Source of the DNA: Actinocatenispora sp963805605
GTDB taxonomy: Bacteria > Actinomycetota > Actinomycetes > Mycobacteriales > Micromonosporaceae
NCBI GenBank assembly: GCA_963805605.1
Contig: CAWDUX010000003.1
Coordinates: 496,001-560,000 of the forward strand
Direction: 5' to 3'
Length of the DNA stretch: 64,000 nt
Below are positions 44,170 through 53,375 of the stretch, piece after piece. Under the pieces are notes generated by a model. The model saw only the letters and a list, made by a program, of their open reading frames with translations. It was not told the origin of the DNA and searched no databases. The position numbers were made by a program, and so were the translations under genes. Position 1 is the stretch's first letter. Each line of letters starts with the position of its first letter.

Positions 44170-44195
44170 CAGATTGCCTTATGCTAAACAATCTG
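44170..44195. promoter_or_regulatory. Inverted repeat in an AT-rich promoter region
   Basis: CAGATTG (44170-44176) and CAATCTG (44189-44195) form a 7-bp perfect dyad with a 12-bp AT-rich spacer containing TATGCT. It lies 28-53 bp before the small ORF at 44223, in the least GC-rich stretch nearby. It looks like an operator over a -10 box; the binding protein is unknown. Confidence 0.4.
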
Positions 44196-44222
44196 TGATT
44201 GTTCGCCGATGGGGAGGCGATG

Positions 44223-44402
44223 ATGGCTGACGACATCGATCCACGGGCCGCCATGCCGCGGCGTGACCCGGGCTCTGGTGTCCCCACAACGGCAGGTACC
44301 GCGGCCCGGGCTGGTCGTCACCGTGCGCTCGACGTCGAGTTCAGCGACGTCGACGAGACACACCTGACTGCGATCCTGCAACGACTGAGCACCGAAGGCT
44401 GA
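44223..44402 (+). CDS. Small hypothetical protein (59 residues)
   Basis: A strong ribosome binding site (GGGGAGG) precedes two adjacent ATG codons at 44220 and 44223. The product is polar, Arg/Asp-rich and without membrane segments: a disordered first half, then LDVEFSDVDETHLTAILQRL, which could form a strand and a helix. No family was recognised. Codon usage is GC3-rich like its neighbours, and it has its own AT-rich promoter region and a strong terminator, so it is probably a real gene. Confidence 0.55.
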   Translation: MADDIDPRAAMPRRDPGSGVPTTAGTAARAGRHRALDVEFSDVDETHLTAILQRLSTEG

Positions 44403-44434
44403 CCGTACGCGGAGCGGATGACCCCGGCTTCCCA

Positions 44435-44488
44435 CCCAACGAAATGGGCCGGTACCTGTCCTGACAGGTACCGGCCCATTTCGTTGGG
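44435..44488. terminator. Bidirectional terminator: 26-bp perfect hairpin
   Basis: The arms 44435-44460 and 44463-44488 are perfectly complementary over 26 bp with only CT between them. The structure lies between the convergent small ORF (ends 44402) and the peptidyl-prolyl isomerase gene (ends 44497), so it can serve both strands. Confidence 0.88.
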
Positions 44489-44496
44489 CCGTTAGG

Positions 44497-45369
44497 TCAG
44501 CTCTTGGCGCCGGAACTGGCCGTCGACTTCGCCGCCGCGCCGCTCGGTGCGCTCATCCGCAGCGTCTTGATGGTGACCTTCTCCTTCGGTGCTCCGTCAC
44601 CCGGCTTGCTCGGATCGGCCGGCTTGACGCCCTTGCTGGCAACCTTCTTGACAGCGTCCAGGCCCTTGGTGATGGTGCCGATCACACTGTAGTTCGGCGG
44701 CAGTTCGGTATCGCCGTAGACGATGAAGAACTGGCTGCTGCCGCTGCCCTTGGCGCCGGTGTTGGCGACCGCCACGGTGCCAGCCGGGTAGCTCGGCTTC
44801 TTGCCAGCGGGCAGGTTCTCGTCCTTGACCGTGTAGGTCGGGCCACCGCTGCCGGTGCCGGACGGGTCGCCGCACTGCAGCACCTCAAGACCGGCTGCCT
44901 TGGTGGTCATCCGGTGGCAGGTGGACTTGTCGAAGAACTTCTTGCTCGCCAGGTAGCTGAAGCTCTGCGCGTTGCACGGTGCCTTTGCGGTATCCACCTT
45001 CACGACGATGTCGCCGATGTTCGCCTTGATCGTCATGGTCTGCGTGCCGGACTTGACGGTCTTGGCGGCATCCGGCATCCCGACGTCCTTCAGATTGGGA
45101 TTGCCACCACTGGGAGCCTTCTTGAAACAGGCCTCCGCCGCGGGAGTCGCGGAGGCGGCCGCGTCCGCTGACTTCTTCTTGCCCTTGTCGTCGCCGGAGT
45201 TCGCCCAGACGATCAGGACGGCGGCACCAGCGACGACGATCACGGCGACGGCGATACCGAGTATCGCGAGCGCCTGGCGTCGTTTCCGCGCTGCCGTGGC
45301 GCGGCGGGCCATCTGCCGCTCCAGCTTTGCACGGGCCAGCGCGCGCTGGCGGTTCCTACTGGAAGCCAC
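44497..45369 (-). CDS. Membrane-anchored cyclophilin-type peptidyl-prolyl cis-trans isomerase
   Basis: In this 290-residue protein, a basic N-terminus (RALARAKLERQMARRATAARKRR) precedes one transmembrane helix at residues 32-54 (ALAILGIAVAVIVVAGAAVLIVW), so the enzyme domain is outside the membrane. After a Ser/Ala linker, the cyclophilin domain spans about 105-270, with FFDKSTCHRM, GSSQFFIVYGDTELPPNYSVIG and the final VTIKTLR strand. Two Cys residues near the active site could form a disulfide. The start is GTG with GGGAGGGAGC upstream. It lies next to rel as in mycobacteria (Rv2582-like). Confidence 0.9.
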   Translation of the reverse strand: MASSRNRQRALARAKLERQMARRATAARKRRQALAILGIAVAVIVVAGAAVLIVWANSGDDKGKKKSADAAASATPAAEACFKKAPSGGNPNLKDVGMPDAAKTVKSGTQTMTIKANIGDIVVKVDTAKAPCNAQSFSYLASKKFFDKSTCHRMTTKAAGLEVLQCGDPSGTGSGGPTYTVKDENLPAGKKPSYPAGTVAVANTGAKGSGSSQFFIVYGDTELPPNYSVIGTITKGLDAVKKVASKGVKPADPSKPGDGAPKEKVTIKTLRMSAPSGAAAKSTASSGAKS

Positions 45370-45655
45370 CGAGTGCTCCCTCCCGGGTTGGTGTGCACGA
45401 ACTTATGACCCCGGCGTCACCTTTTACCGCGTCGTCGGGAAACCGGGGCGCGGCGGTGCCGCATATACCCAGCGACAAAGGTTAACCAACCGTGATCGCC
45501 AGGCGCGCGGCGCGGGTCGGAACAAATACGTAACAGATCTATCCGAACTCTCTGTGAAGCCGTCAGACATCCCGTGCCGATACCCGCTCGGTGAGTGTGG
45601 AGTACGCCGGTAGGCTTGCCGCCAGGCCAGTTTTCATCGCCAGGAAGGACGCCAG

Positions 45656-46420
45656 GTGTTCGTCGCCGGATTCCCCGCCGCCGCCTTCGGCACGAACTGC
45701 TACGTGGTCGCGCCGGCCCGGGGCGAGGAGTGCGTGATCATCGATCCTGGCGTCGGTGTGCTGGAGCCGCTCGCCGAGATGCTCACCCGACACCACCTCC
45801 GCCCGGTCGCGGCGATGCTCACGCACGGGCATCTGGACCACACCTTCTCCGTCGTCCCGGTCTGCGGCGCGCACGGGATCACCGCCTACATCCATCCCGA
45901 GGACCGTGCCATGCTGGCCGATCCGACCCTGGGGCTGTCCAGCGACCTGGCGGCCATGCTGGGGCAGCTCACCCCGGGACCGATCGACACCGAGCCCGAC
46001 GACATCGCCGAACTCGCCGACGGCGGCACAGTACGGGTGGCGGGCCTGGAATTCCTGGTGGACCACGCTCCCGGGCACACCCGTGGGTCGGTGATGTTCC
46101 GTCTGCCCGGTGCACTGGACGGCGGACCTGCCGGTCTCGGCGACGCGGGCGAGCTGTGTTTCAGCGGGGACGTACTGTTCCGCAATTCGATCGGACGGGT
46201 CGATCTGCCCGGCGGTGACGCTCGGCAGATGGCCGACAGCCTGCGCCGCAAGGTGCTGCCCCTGGCAGACACCACCGGGGTGCTCCCCGGGCACGGTCCG
46301 CACACCACGATCGGTCGGGAGCGGCTGACCAATCCGTTCCTGACCGCGCTGGCACCGGACCTGGCGGCCTCGACCGCCGCTGGCGACGAGCATCCCGGGC
46401 GGGACGCCGACGGGCGTTGA
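45656..46420 (+). CDS. MBL fold metallo-hydrolase, glyoxalase II-like
   Basis: This 254-residue cytoplasmic zinc hydrolase has the THGHLDHTFSV metal-binding motif, later ligands His in APGHTRGSV and Asp in CFSGDVLFRNSIGR, and the last His in LPGHGPHT. This layout fits hydroxyacylglutathione hydrolase-like proteins; because actinomycetes use mycothiol, the natural thioester is uncertain. The GTG start has AGGAAGG upstream. The position between the peptidyl-prolyl isomerase and hisS matches Rv2581c in mycobacteria. Confidence 0.87.
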   Translation: MFVAGFPAAAFGTNCYVVAPARGEECVIIDPGVGVLEPLAEMLTRHHLRPVAAMLTHGHLDHTFSVVPVCGAHGITAYIHPEDRAMLADPTLGLSSDLAAMLGQLTPGPIDTEPDDIAELADGGTVRVAGLEFLVDHAPGHTRGSVMFRLPGALDGGPAGLGDAGELCFSGDVLFRNSIGRVDLPGGDARQMADSLRRKVLPLADTTGVLPGHGPHTTIGRERLTNPFLTALAPDLAASTAAGDEHPGRDADGR

Positions 46421-46529
46421 GTGCCCGTACGTCGCCCGCGCACCACCGCTGTCCGTCCTGATCGACCGGCACCCGCAGCACCGCCGTAGCTGTGTGCACG
46501 ATGCCGGGAAACGCTGAGGAGCGTCGTAG

Positions 46530-47870
46530 ATGAGCCAAGGGAAGCCGAACCCGTTGAGCGGGTTCCCGGAATGGTTGCCGGCCGGGCAACTCGTGCAGCG
46601 TCAGGTCATCGAGACCCTCGCCCGAACCTTCGAACTGCACGGCTTCGCGCCGCTGCACACCCGCGCGGTCGAGCCGCTCGACCAGCTGCTCCGCAAGGGC
46701 GAGACCTCCAAGGAGGTGTACGTGCTGCGCCGGCTGCAGGCAGACAGCGACGACCCTTCGGACGCAGGGCTCGGGCTGCACTTCGACCTGACCGTGCCGT
46801 TCGCCCGCTACGTACTGGAGAACTCCGGCAAGCTGCAGTTCCCGTTCCGCCGCTACCAGATCCAGTCCTGCTGGCGGGGCGAACGCCCACAGGAAGGCAG
46901 GTACCGGGAGTTTCTGCAGGCAGACATCGACATAGTGGACCGCGACACGCTGCCGACGCACTACGAGGTCGAGCTGCCGCTGGTCATCGCGGACGCCCTG
47001 GGTGCCCTGCCGCTTCCGCCGGTCACCATGCACGTGAACAACCGCAAGCTGTGCCAGGGCTTCTACACAGGACTGGGCCTGTCGGATCCGATGGAGGCGA
47101 TCCGAATCGTCGACAAGATCGACAAGATCGGGCCGGCCTCGGTCGCCGAGCAGCTCACCTCGACACTCGGCGCCACCGACGCGCAGGCCGCGGCCTGTTT
47201 GGCGTTGGCCGAGATCCGCACCGGGGACGCCTCCTTCGCCGACCGGGTCGCCGCGCTGGGGGTACGGGACCCACTGCTGGATGAGGGGGTCGAAGAGCTC
47301 GCCCAGGTGGTCGGCGCCGCCGTGGAGTACGCGCCCGGCCTGGTGGTCGCCGACCTGCGCATCGCGCGCGGCCTGGACTACTACACCGGCACGGTGTACG
47401 AGGCGTTCATGCAGGGCAGCGAGAAGCTGGGCTCGATCTGCTCGGGCGGCCGGTACGACAATCTGGCCACGGCGGGCGATGAGCGCTACCCGGGTGTCGG
47501 GCTGTCGATCGGGGTCTCCCGGATCCTCGGGCGACTGCTCGGCGGTGGCCGGCTGGACGCCTCCCGTACGGTGCCCACCTGCGTGTTGGTCGCCCTGCCC
47601 GGGGAGGATTGCCGCCCGGCCTGCAACCGGGTGGCGAGCGTGCTGCGCCGTCGGGGTATCGCCACCGAGGTCGCCCCGGCCGCACAGAAGTACGGTAAGC
47701 AGATCCGCTTCGCGCAGCGCCGAGGCATTCCGTTCGTCCTGTTCCCGGGGGCCGAGGGGGACGTGCCGGAGATTCGCGACATCCGCTCCGGCGACCAGGC
47801 TCCGGTCGACCCGGCGACCTGGCAGCCGCCGGCGGTCGATCTGCAGCCGACGATCGTCGCGGAGTACTGA
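46530..47870 (+). CDS. hisS: Histidyl-tRNA synthetase
   Basis: This 446-residue class II synthetase begins NPLSGFPEWLPAGQ, the variant N-terminus of the longer, actinomycete-type HisRS. Visible motifs are the motif 1 region with VYVLRRLQAD, motif 2 in RYREFLQADIDIVD, the histidine-specific ARGLDYYTGTVYE and motif 3 in GVGLSIGVSRILGRLL. The C-terminal anticodon-binding domain starts VLVALPGEDCR. A GAGGAGCG site precedes the ATG. It is followed by a short hairpin and aspS. Confidence 0.94.
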   Translation: MSQGKPNPLSGFPEWLPAGQLVQRQVIETLARTFELHGFAPLHTRAVEPLDQLLRKGETSKEVYVLRRLQADSDDPSDAGLGLHFDLTVPFARYVLENSGKLQFPFRRYQIQSCWRGERPQEGRYREFLQADIDIVDRDTLPTHYEVELPLVIADALGALPLPPVTMHVNNRKLCQGFYTGLGLSDPMEAIRIVDKIDKIGPASVAEQLTSTLGATDAQAAACLALAEIRTGDASFADRVAALGVRDPLLDEGVEELAQVVGAAVEYAPGLVVADLRIARGLDYYTGTVYEAFMQGSEKLGSICSGGRYDNLATAGDERYPGVGLSIGVSRILGRLLGGGRLDASRTVPTCVLVALPGEDCRPACNRVASVLRRRGIATEVAPAAQKYGKQIRFAQRRGIPFVLFPGAEGDVPEIRDIRSGDQAPVDPATWQPPAVDLQPTIVAEY

Positions 47871-47916
47871 CCAGCCGGGCCGCGGCCACCTGTGCACGTG
47901 GTAGCCCGGCCCGGTG

Positions 47917-47940
47917 GCCCGGTGCAGCGCCGCACCGGGC
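47917..47940 (+). terminator. Hairpin between hisS and aspS
   Basis: A 9-bp perfect GC-rich stem (47917-47925 with 47932-47940) encloses a 6-nt loop, 47 bp after the hisS stop and 48 bp before the aspS start. Confidence 0.45.
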
Positions 47941-47987
47941 GGCTGGGAGAATCGGAAAACCGACGCACCGACGAAGGAGAATCGCTC

Positions 47988-49811
47988 GTGATCCGCACCC
48001 ACGCGGCCGGCACGCTTCGCGCCGAGCATGTCGGACAACAGGTCACGCTCGCCGGCTGGGTGGCCCGTCGCCGAGATCACGGTGGGGTCATCTTCGTCGA
48101 CCTTCGGGACGCCTCGGGTGTCGTCCAGGTGGTTTTCCGGGGCGGCAGTGAGGCGGCCGACCGGGCCGCGGCGGCAGCGCACGTGCTACGTGCCGAGTTC
48201 TGCGTCCGGATCGAGGGCCGGGTGGAACGCCGACCCGAGGGCAACGACAACCCTGAGCTGCCCACCGGGATGGTGGAGCTGACCGTCACCGACCTGGAGG
48301 TGCTCAGCGCGGCCGCGGCACTGCCGTTCCCGATCGATGAGCACGTGGGCGTCGGCGAGGAGGCCCGGCTCAAGTACCGCTACCTCGACCTGCGCCGCAA
48401 TGGCCCGGCCGCGGCCCTACGGTTGCGCAGTGACGCCAACCGGATCGCCCGCGGTGTGCTGGGCGAGCGGGACTTCGTCGAGATCGAGACACCGACCCTG
48501 ACCCGGTCGACCCCGGAGGGGGCCCGAGACTTCCTGGTGCCGGTGCGGTTGCAGCCCGGCTCGTGGTACGCGCTGCCGCAGTCACCGCAGCTGTTCAAGC
48601 AGCTGCTGATGGTGGCCGGGATGGAGCGCTACTACCAGATCGCCCGCTGCTACCGCGACGAGGACTTCCGCGCCGACCGGCAGCCGGAGTTCACCCAGCT
48701 GGACATCGAGATGTCGTTCGTCGAGCAGGACGACGTGATCGACGTGGGTGAGGCGATCACCGCGGCACTGTGGAAGGAGCTGGCCGGTGTCGAGGTGCCG
48801 CTCCCGATGCCCCGGATCAGCTGGCATGACGCCATGGACTCCTACGGCTCGGACAAGCCCGACCTTCGCTACGAAGTACGGCTCACCGAACTGACCGACT
48901 ATCTGCGCGGCACCGCCTTCCGGGTGTTCGCCCAGGCCATCGACTCCGGCGGCTACGTCGGGGCGGTGGTGATGCCCGGCGGCGCCGCACAGACGCGTAA
49001 GGAGCTCGACGGCTGGCAGGACTGGGCGAAGGCACGGGGGGCGAAGGGCCTGGCCTATGTCGTACTTGACGGGGAGTCGGGTGCGGCGAAGGGCCCGGTG
49101 GCCAAGAACCTGTCCGAGGAGCATCTGACCGGGCTGGCCGACATGGTGGGCGCCAAGCCGGGCGACGCGGTCTTCTTCGCGGCCGGCGAGCGGCGCAACG
49201 CACAGGAACTGCTCGGGGCCGCCCGGCAGGAGATCGCCCGGCGCACGGGTCTGATCGATCAGGATGCGTGGGCGTTTTGCTGGGTGGTCGACGCGCCGAT
49301 GTTCGAGCCGGTGGACGCTACGGACGACGTGGCGGTCGGGTCGGGTCGCTGGACGGCGGTGCATCACCCGTTCACCTCGCCCAACACCGATTGGATCGAG
49401 CGCTTCGACGAGGCGCCCGAGCAGGCGCTCGCCTACGCCTACGACATCGTGTGCAACGGCAACGAGATCGGCGGCGGGTCGATCCGTATCCACTCCGGCG
49501 ACGTCCAGCGGCGGGTGTTCGAGCTTCTCGGGATCACCGAGCAGGAGGCCGCGGACAAGTTCGGGTTCCTGTTGGAGGCGTTCAAGTTCGGGCCGCCGCC
49601 GCACGGCGGGATCGCGTTCGGCTGGGACCGCGTCTGCATGCTGCTGGCCGGCGCGGACAGCATCCGGGACGTGATCGCGTTCCCGAAGTCGGGTGGCGGT
49701 TTCGATCCGCTGACCGGCGCACCGACTCCGGTCACCGCCGCACAGCGCAAGGAGGCCGGAGTGGACGCGAAGCCGAAGGCCCTGGCGGCAACACCCGACA
49801 GCAGACGCTGA
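47988..49811 (+). CDS. aspS: Aspartyl-tRNA synthetase
   Basis: This 607-residue bacterial-type AspRS has an N-terminal OB-fold anticodon domain (VTLAGWVARRRDHGGVIFVDLRD) and class II motif 1 around DFVEIETPTLTRSTPEGARD. Motif 2 is in FRADRQPEFTQLDIEMSF, and the GAD insertion spans about residues 290-410. Motif 3 is in GIAFGWDRVCMLLAG. The GTG at 47988 (VIRTHAAGTLR) is preceded by GAAGGAG; the open frame upstream is not coding. Whether it also misacylates tRNA-Asn cannot be decided here. The next gene begins 11 bp after its stop. Confidence 0.95.
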   Translation: MIRTHAAGTLRAEHVGQQVTLAGWVARRRDHGGVIFVDLRDASGVVQVVFRGGSEAADRAAAAAHVLRAEFCVRIEGRVERRPEGNDNPELPTGMVELTVTDLEVLSAAAALPFPIDEHVGVGEEARLKYRYLDLRRNGPAAALRLRSDANRIARGVLGERDFVEIETPTLTRSTPEGARDFLVPVRLQPGSWYALPQSPQLFKQLLMVAGMERYYQIARCYRDEDFRADRQPEFTQLDIEMSFVEQDDVIDVGEAITAALWKELAGVEVPLPMPRISWHDAMDSYGSDKPDLRYEVRLTELTDYLRGTAFRVFAQAIDSGGYVGAVVMPGGAAQTRKELDGWQDWAKARGAKGLAYVVLDGESGAAKGPVAKNLSEEHLTGLADMVGAKPGDAVFFAAGERRNAQELLGAARQEIARRTGLIDQDAWAFCWVVDAPMFEPVDATDDVAVGSGRWTAVHHPFTSPNTDWIERFDEAPEQALAYAYDIVCNGNEIGGGSIRIHSGDVQRRVFELLGITEQEAADKFGFLLEAFKFGPPPHGGIAFGWDRVCMLLAGADSIRDVIAFPKSGGGFDPLTGAPTPVTAAQRKEAGVDAKPKALAATPDSRR

Positions 49812-49821
49812 CCGGCACGTC

Positions 49822-50658
49822 GTGCCCAGCATCCTGATCACCGGCGCGAGCGGGTACCTGGGGCAACGGGTGGCCCGCCGTGCGGTCTCGGCGGGCTGGA
49901 AGGTCACCGGCACGTACCACTCCCGACAGTCCACTGTCGACGGTGTGACCTGGCGGCGGCTCGACGTACGCGACCGGGCGGCGACCACGGACCTGATGCA
50001 TCAGGTCCGCCCGGGTGTGGTGCTCAACGCCGCCACGGGTCGGGACCAGAACGACTGGGCGGTCATCGCGGACGGCGCGGCGGCAGTGACCGTTGCGGCG
50101 GTCGCGGTCGGTGCGCGGCTGGTGCACGTGTCCAGTGACGCGGTGCTCGGCGGTACCGCCGCGCCCTACGAGGAGTCCGCGTTGCCCGATCCGGTCAACC
50201 GCTACGGTGCGGCCAAGGCTGCGGCCGAGACAGTGGTGAAGGCCGTGGCCCCGGCCGCGGTCATCGCCCGGGTACCGTTGATCGTCGGGGACGGGCAGAG
50301 TAAACACGAGTGTCTGGTCTACAACCTGGCCAACGGTGCGCCGGGGGCGTTGTTCACCGACGTGTACCGCACCCCGGTGCATGTGGACGATCTCAGCGAC
50401 GCGCTGCTGGAGGTCGCGGCCGGAGATTGTCGCGGCGTGCTCAACATCGCTGGCCCGGACGCTATCAGCTGGTACGAGTTCGGCCGGCTGGTGGCTGTCC
50501 GGGATGGCTTGGACCCCGACCGGCTTCCGGCTGGCCGGGCAGAGGGGTCCGGGATCGTGATGCCTGCCGACACCCGGTTGTGCACCGAGCGCGCCGGCCG
50601 CCTGCTGCGTACCCGGCTACGTGGCGTCCACGAATTCCTCGCACCTGCCGCCTCATAG
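49822..50658 (+). CDS. RmlD-like NAD(P)-dependent sugar nucleotide reductase family protein
   Basis: This 278-residue extended SDR has the Rossmann motif ILITGASGYLGQRVA, VNAATGRD at the fourth strand, the Ser in LVHVSSDAVLGG and Tyr-x3-Lys in NRYGAAKAAAE. Sequence features such as TPVHVDDLSDALLEVA and LNIAGPDAISWYEFG resemble dTDP-4-dehydrorhamnose reductases. No other rhamnose genes are nearby, so the role in sugar nucleotide synthesis is unproven. It starts with GTG 11 bp after aspS and overlaps the 3' end of the opposing membrane protein by 6 bp. Confidence 0.82.
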   Translation: MPSILITGASGYLGQRVARRAVSAGWKVTGTYHSRQSTVDGVTWRRLDVRDRAATTDLMHQVRPGVVLNAATGRDQNDWAVIADGAAAVTVAAVAVGARLVHVSSDAVLGGTAAPYEESALPDPVNRYGAAKAAAETVVKAVAPAAVIARVPLIVGDGQSKHECLVYNLANGAPGALFTDVYRTPVHVDDLSDALLEVAAGDCRGVLNIAGPDAISWYEFGRLVAVRDGLDPDRLPAGRAEGSGIVMPADTRLCTERAGRLLRTRLRGVHEFLAPAAS

Positions 50659-51198
50659 GCTCGGTGGCATGCCCTGCCGGGGCGGGGACAGACTCGCGGC
50701 TGCCGTGCCACGCACGATCGCGGTGATGGCGATCCCGACGACCAGGTCGATCACCGCGGTCGGGATCACCTCGGACCAGTTCTGCCGGACCCCGAGCGGG
50801 AGCAGCACCAGGATCGCGGTGCACAGGGCGCCGATCCAGCCGAAGTAGAACAGCGGGCGGGGTGTGCCGAGCAGCAGCAGGTGCATCACCCCGGTGGCCA
50901 GCAACGCCGCGAGGGCGGCGCCGAGGGCGTACCCCACCATGCTGGGGGTGAAGACGGTGCCGCCCGGCCGGACGCCGAGCACCGGCATCCGCAGCACACC
51001 GCGTACCACCAGGAATCCGACGACGGTCAGGCCGGCGGCGATCACCGCGGTGACCACCCCGCCGGTCCACAGCCGGATCGCGCTGAAGGCGGTCTGGCGA
51101 CGTGGCGGTTCACCGCGGTAGCCGCCCACTCTCGTGGGATCGGGGTCGTGGGGGTCGCGCCGTCCCGGGTCCGGACTGGCCGAGCCGTACCAGGTCAC
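50653..51198 (-). CDS. DUF6069-like four-helix membrane protein
   Basis: This 181-residue protein has a polar, Pro/Asp/Arg-rich N-terminal 35 residues followed by four hydrophobic helices near 43-67, 80-108, 113-133 and 145-163. That layout is typical of small actinomycete membrane proteins annotated DUF6069; function is unknown. The GTG start is preceded by GGAGG at six bases. It converges with the RmlD-like gene, sharing 6 bp of 3' sequence. Confidence 0.65.
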   Translation of the reverse strand: MTWYGSASPDPGRRDPHDPDPTRVGGYRGEPPRRQTAFSAIRLWTGGVVTAVIAAGLTVVGFLVVRGVLRMPVLGVRPGGTVFTPSMVGYALGAALAALLATGVMHLLLLGTPRPLFYFGWIGALCTAILVLLPLGVRQNWSEVIPTAVIDLVVGIAITAIVRGTAAASLSPPRQGMPPSL

Positions 51199-51308
51199 TG
51201 ACTACCTCCGGCGGATGTGTCCACCGCGGTGCGGCCGCGGTGGAGATCGTCTGCCGCCATCATCGACCATGGACGGGCGACGCGCACACCTCCGGATGCG
51301 TGGGCAGG

Positions 51309-52175
51309 TCAGGACAGTGCGGCGTCCTTCGGGGTGTCCTGTGAACTCAGGTAGCCCCATGCCCGGCAGATGTCCTGCAACTGCTCGGGTACTTCGTCGG
51401 GCTCGGGGAGCGGGCGGCCGGGTTGCAGTTTGCCCGACTGGATCTTGCTGGACCAGTCGCCCAGGCCGCGTTTGAACCTACCGTGGTCCTTGTCTCCGTA
51501 GTTGAGCATCGATGCTTCCCAGGGCAGACCGAGGTATTCGCACATCCGGCGGCTCTCGGCCACCGGGTCGGCGGTGAGGTCCTCGTAACGTACGTCGATG
51601 CCGGTCAGTTCCCGGCGGGCCTCCTCGAGCTTGGTCACGTACTTCAGGGTGCTCTCGATCGCCTCCTCGCGGCCCATCTGGGGGCGTGCGTCGTGCCAGG
51701 ACTGGCAGATGGAGGCGGGGTGGCGCAGCAGGAAGATGAACCGGGCGTCTCGCCAGTTCTGCGCGATCCTGGGGTAGATCAGCAAGTGGTTGGGGGTCTT
51801 CTCAACAAGGACGGCCCGGTCACTACGCTGCAGCGCCAGGTCCAGGATGCGGTCCCATAGAAGATCTGTGAGTTCCTTGTGGTCGAACCCGAGTTCGGCC
51901 ATCGCCGATTCGGCGTACCAGCTGGTGAGTTCGACCCGTACGTCGTTGAGGTGTAGCTCGTGTGGTGCGTAGATCTGGGAGTGGCTGCCCAGCACCATCC
52001 GCAGCAGGGTGGACCCGCTGCGTACCGAGGACAGTACGAAGACCGGTTGCTGCACGAGTCGTTCGGGTCTCTCGGGTCTGCTGATTCGTCGACCGTCGGT
52101 CCGGTACCGGATCCGGACGAGTTCGAAGCCGAATGCCCGTCGTAGCGCGGAGTTGACCGCCTTCTTCATCTTCAT
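51309..52175 (-). CDS. Sulfotransferase family protein
   Basis: This 288-residue cytoplasmic enzyme has the PAPS 5'-phosphosulfate loop FVLSSVRSGSTLLRMVL and the 3'-phosphate-binding segment FIFLLRHPASICQSWHDAR, both diagnostic for sulfotransferases. VEKTPNHLLIYPRI and the LTADPVAESRRMCEYLGLPWE region fit carbohydrate or small-molecule sulfotransferases (Sulfotransfer_1/3 type). The acceptor is unknown. The gene stands alone; its less GC-rich upstream region (52176-52330) is shared with the divergent dhaK operon. Confidence 0.85.
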   Translation of the reverse strand: MKMKKAVNSALRRAFGFELVRIRYRTDGRRISRPERPERLVQQPVFVLSSVRSGSTLLRMVLGSHSQIYAPHELHLNDVRVELTSWYAESAMAELGFDHKELTDLLWDRILDLALQRSDRAVLVEKTPNHLLIYPRIAQNWRDARFIFLLRHPASICQSWHDARPQMGREEAIESTLKYVTKLEEARRELTGIDVRYEDLTADPVAESRRMCEYLGLPWEASMLNYGDKDHGRFKRGLGDWSSKIQSGKLQPGRPLPEPDEVPEQLQDICRAWGYLSSQDTPKDAALS

Positions 52176-52359
52176 CGCTGCGCAGGTTAGGCACAGACCA
52201 TAGGAGTTTGCTGGGCGTTTGCCTGACTTGGCTCTCGTTTGTCGCCGTATCGAGGGTCATGTCCAGCAACCTAGGAAGCATTGCATGCAGCGTTCGAAGC
52301 CACATCGTGATCAACTGAGATGATAGCGGGCCACAGACGACGACAGAGCAGGTGAGTCG

Positions 52360-53370
52360 ATGAAACGGCTGTACAACCAGCCCGACGCGGTGGTCAGCGA
52401 GGCACTGGAGGGCATGGCACTGATCCATCCCGACCTGATCCGGTACTGCGGCGACCCGGTGTATGTCCTGAGCGCGGGCGGCGTCCCAGCCGGGCAGGTC
52501 GCGCTCGTCTCCGGCGGTGGCTCTGGCCACGAGCCGATGCACGTCGGTTTCGTCGGCCCCGGGATGCTGACCGCGGCCTGTCCGGGTGAGGTGTTCACTT
52601 CACCGACCGCCGACCAGGTCGAGGCCGCGGCCCGCGCGGCAGACACCGGTGCGGGCGTGCTGATGATCGTCAAGAACTACTCCGGCGACGTGATGAACTT
52701 CGAGATGGCCGGGGAGCTGTTGGACGCGGACGGAATCGAGACGGCGACCGTACTCGTCGCCGACGATGTGGCGGTCGAGGACTCCACCTACACCAGCGGC
52801 CGGCGTGGGGTCGGCGCGACCGTCCTGGTCGAGAAGATCTGTGGTGCCGCCGCCGAACAGGGCGCCGGCCTGGCCGAACTCGCGGCCCTTGGCCGGCGGG
52901 TCTGCGCGGGTAGCCGGTCACTGGGTATCGCCCTGTCGGGCGGCACCGTACCGGCGACCGGCCGGCCAGGATTCGAGCTGGCCGCCGACGAGATCGAGTT
53001 CGGAGTGGGCATCCACGGCGAACCGGGGCGTCAGCGGCGCCCGATGGAGCCGGTGGACTCACTGGTCGAACAGGCGTTGGAGGCGATCCTGGCGGACTTC
53101 GGTGACGATGCGCTCGGCACGGACAGCCCGGTGCTGCTGTTCGTCAACGGGCTCGGTGGCACCACCGGCATGGAGTGTTCGATCGCCGCCCGTGCCGCTG
53201 TACGGGAGCTGTCTCGGCGTGGTCTGCGGGTGACTCGCAGTCTGGTCGGCGAGTACATGACCTCGCTGGACATGGTGGGAGTGTCGATCACGGTGCTGGT
53301 GCTCGACGACGAGCTGACCGCGCTGTGGGATGCTCCGGTACACACCGCAGCCCTGCGGTGGGGGAGATGA
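52360..53370 (+). CDS. dhaK: Dihydroxyacetone kinase subunit DhaK
   Basis: This 336-residue substrate-binding subunit has His219 in FGVGIHGEPG, which holds dihydroxyacetone as a hemiaminal, and the SGGGSGHEPMHVGFVG and VKNYSGDVMNFEMA motifs. This is the PEP-dependent form, lacking a fused ATP-binding domain. An AGGTGAG site precedes the ATG. Its stop is followed at once by dhaL and then dhaM, so the operon encodes a complete kinase that phosphorylates dihydroxyacetone using PEP via phosphotransfer proteins. Confidence 0.95.
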   Translation: MKRLYNQPDAVVSEALEGMALIHPDLIRYCGDPVYVLSAGGVPAGQVALVSGGGSGHEPMHVGFVGPGMLTAACPGEVFTSPTADQVEAAARAADTGAGVLMIVKNYSGDVMNFEMAGELLDADGIETATVLVADDVAVEDSTYTSGRRGVGATVLVEKICGAAAEQGAGLAELAALGRRVCAGSRSLGIALSGGTVPATGRPGFELAADEIEFGVGIHGEPGRQRRPMEPVDSLVEQALEAILADFGDDALGTDSPVLLFVNGLGGTTGMECSIAARAAVRELSRRGLRVTRSLVGEYMTSLDMVGVSITVLVLDDELTALWDAPVHTAALRWGR

Positions 53371-53375
53371 GCGCA

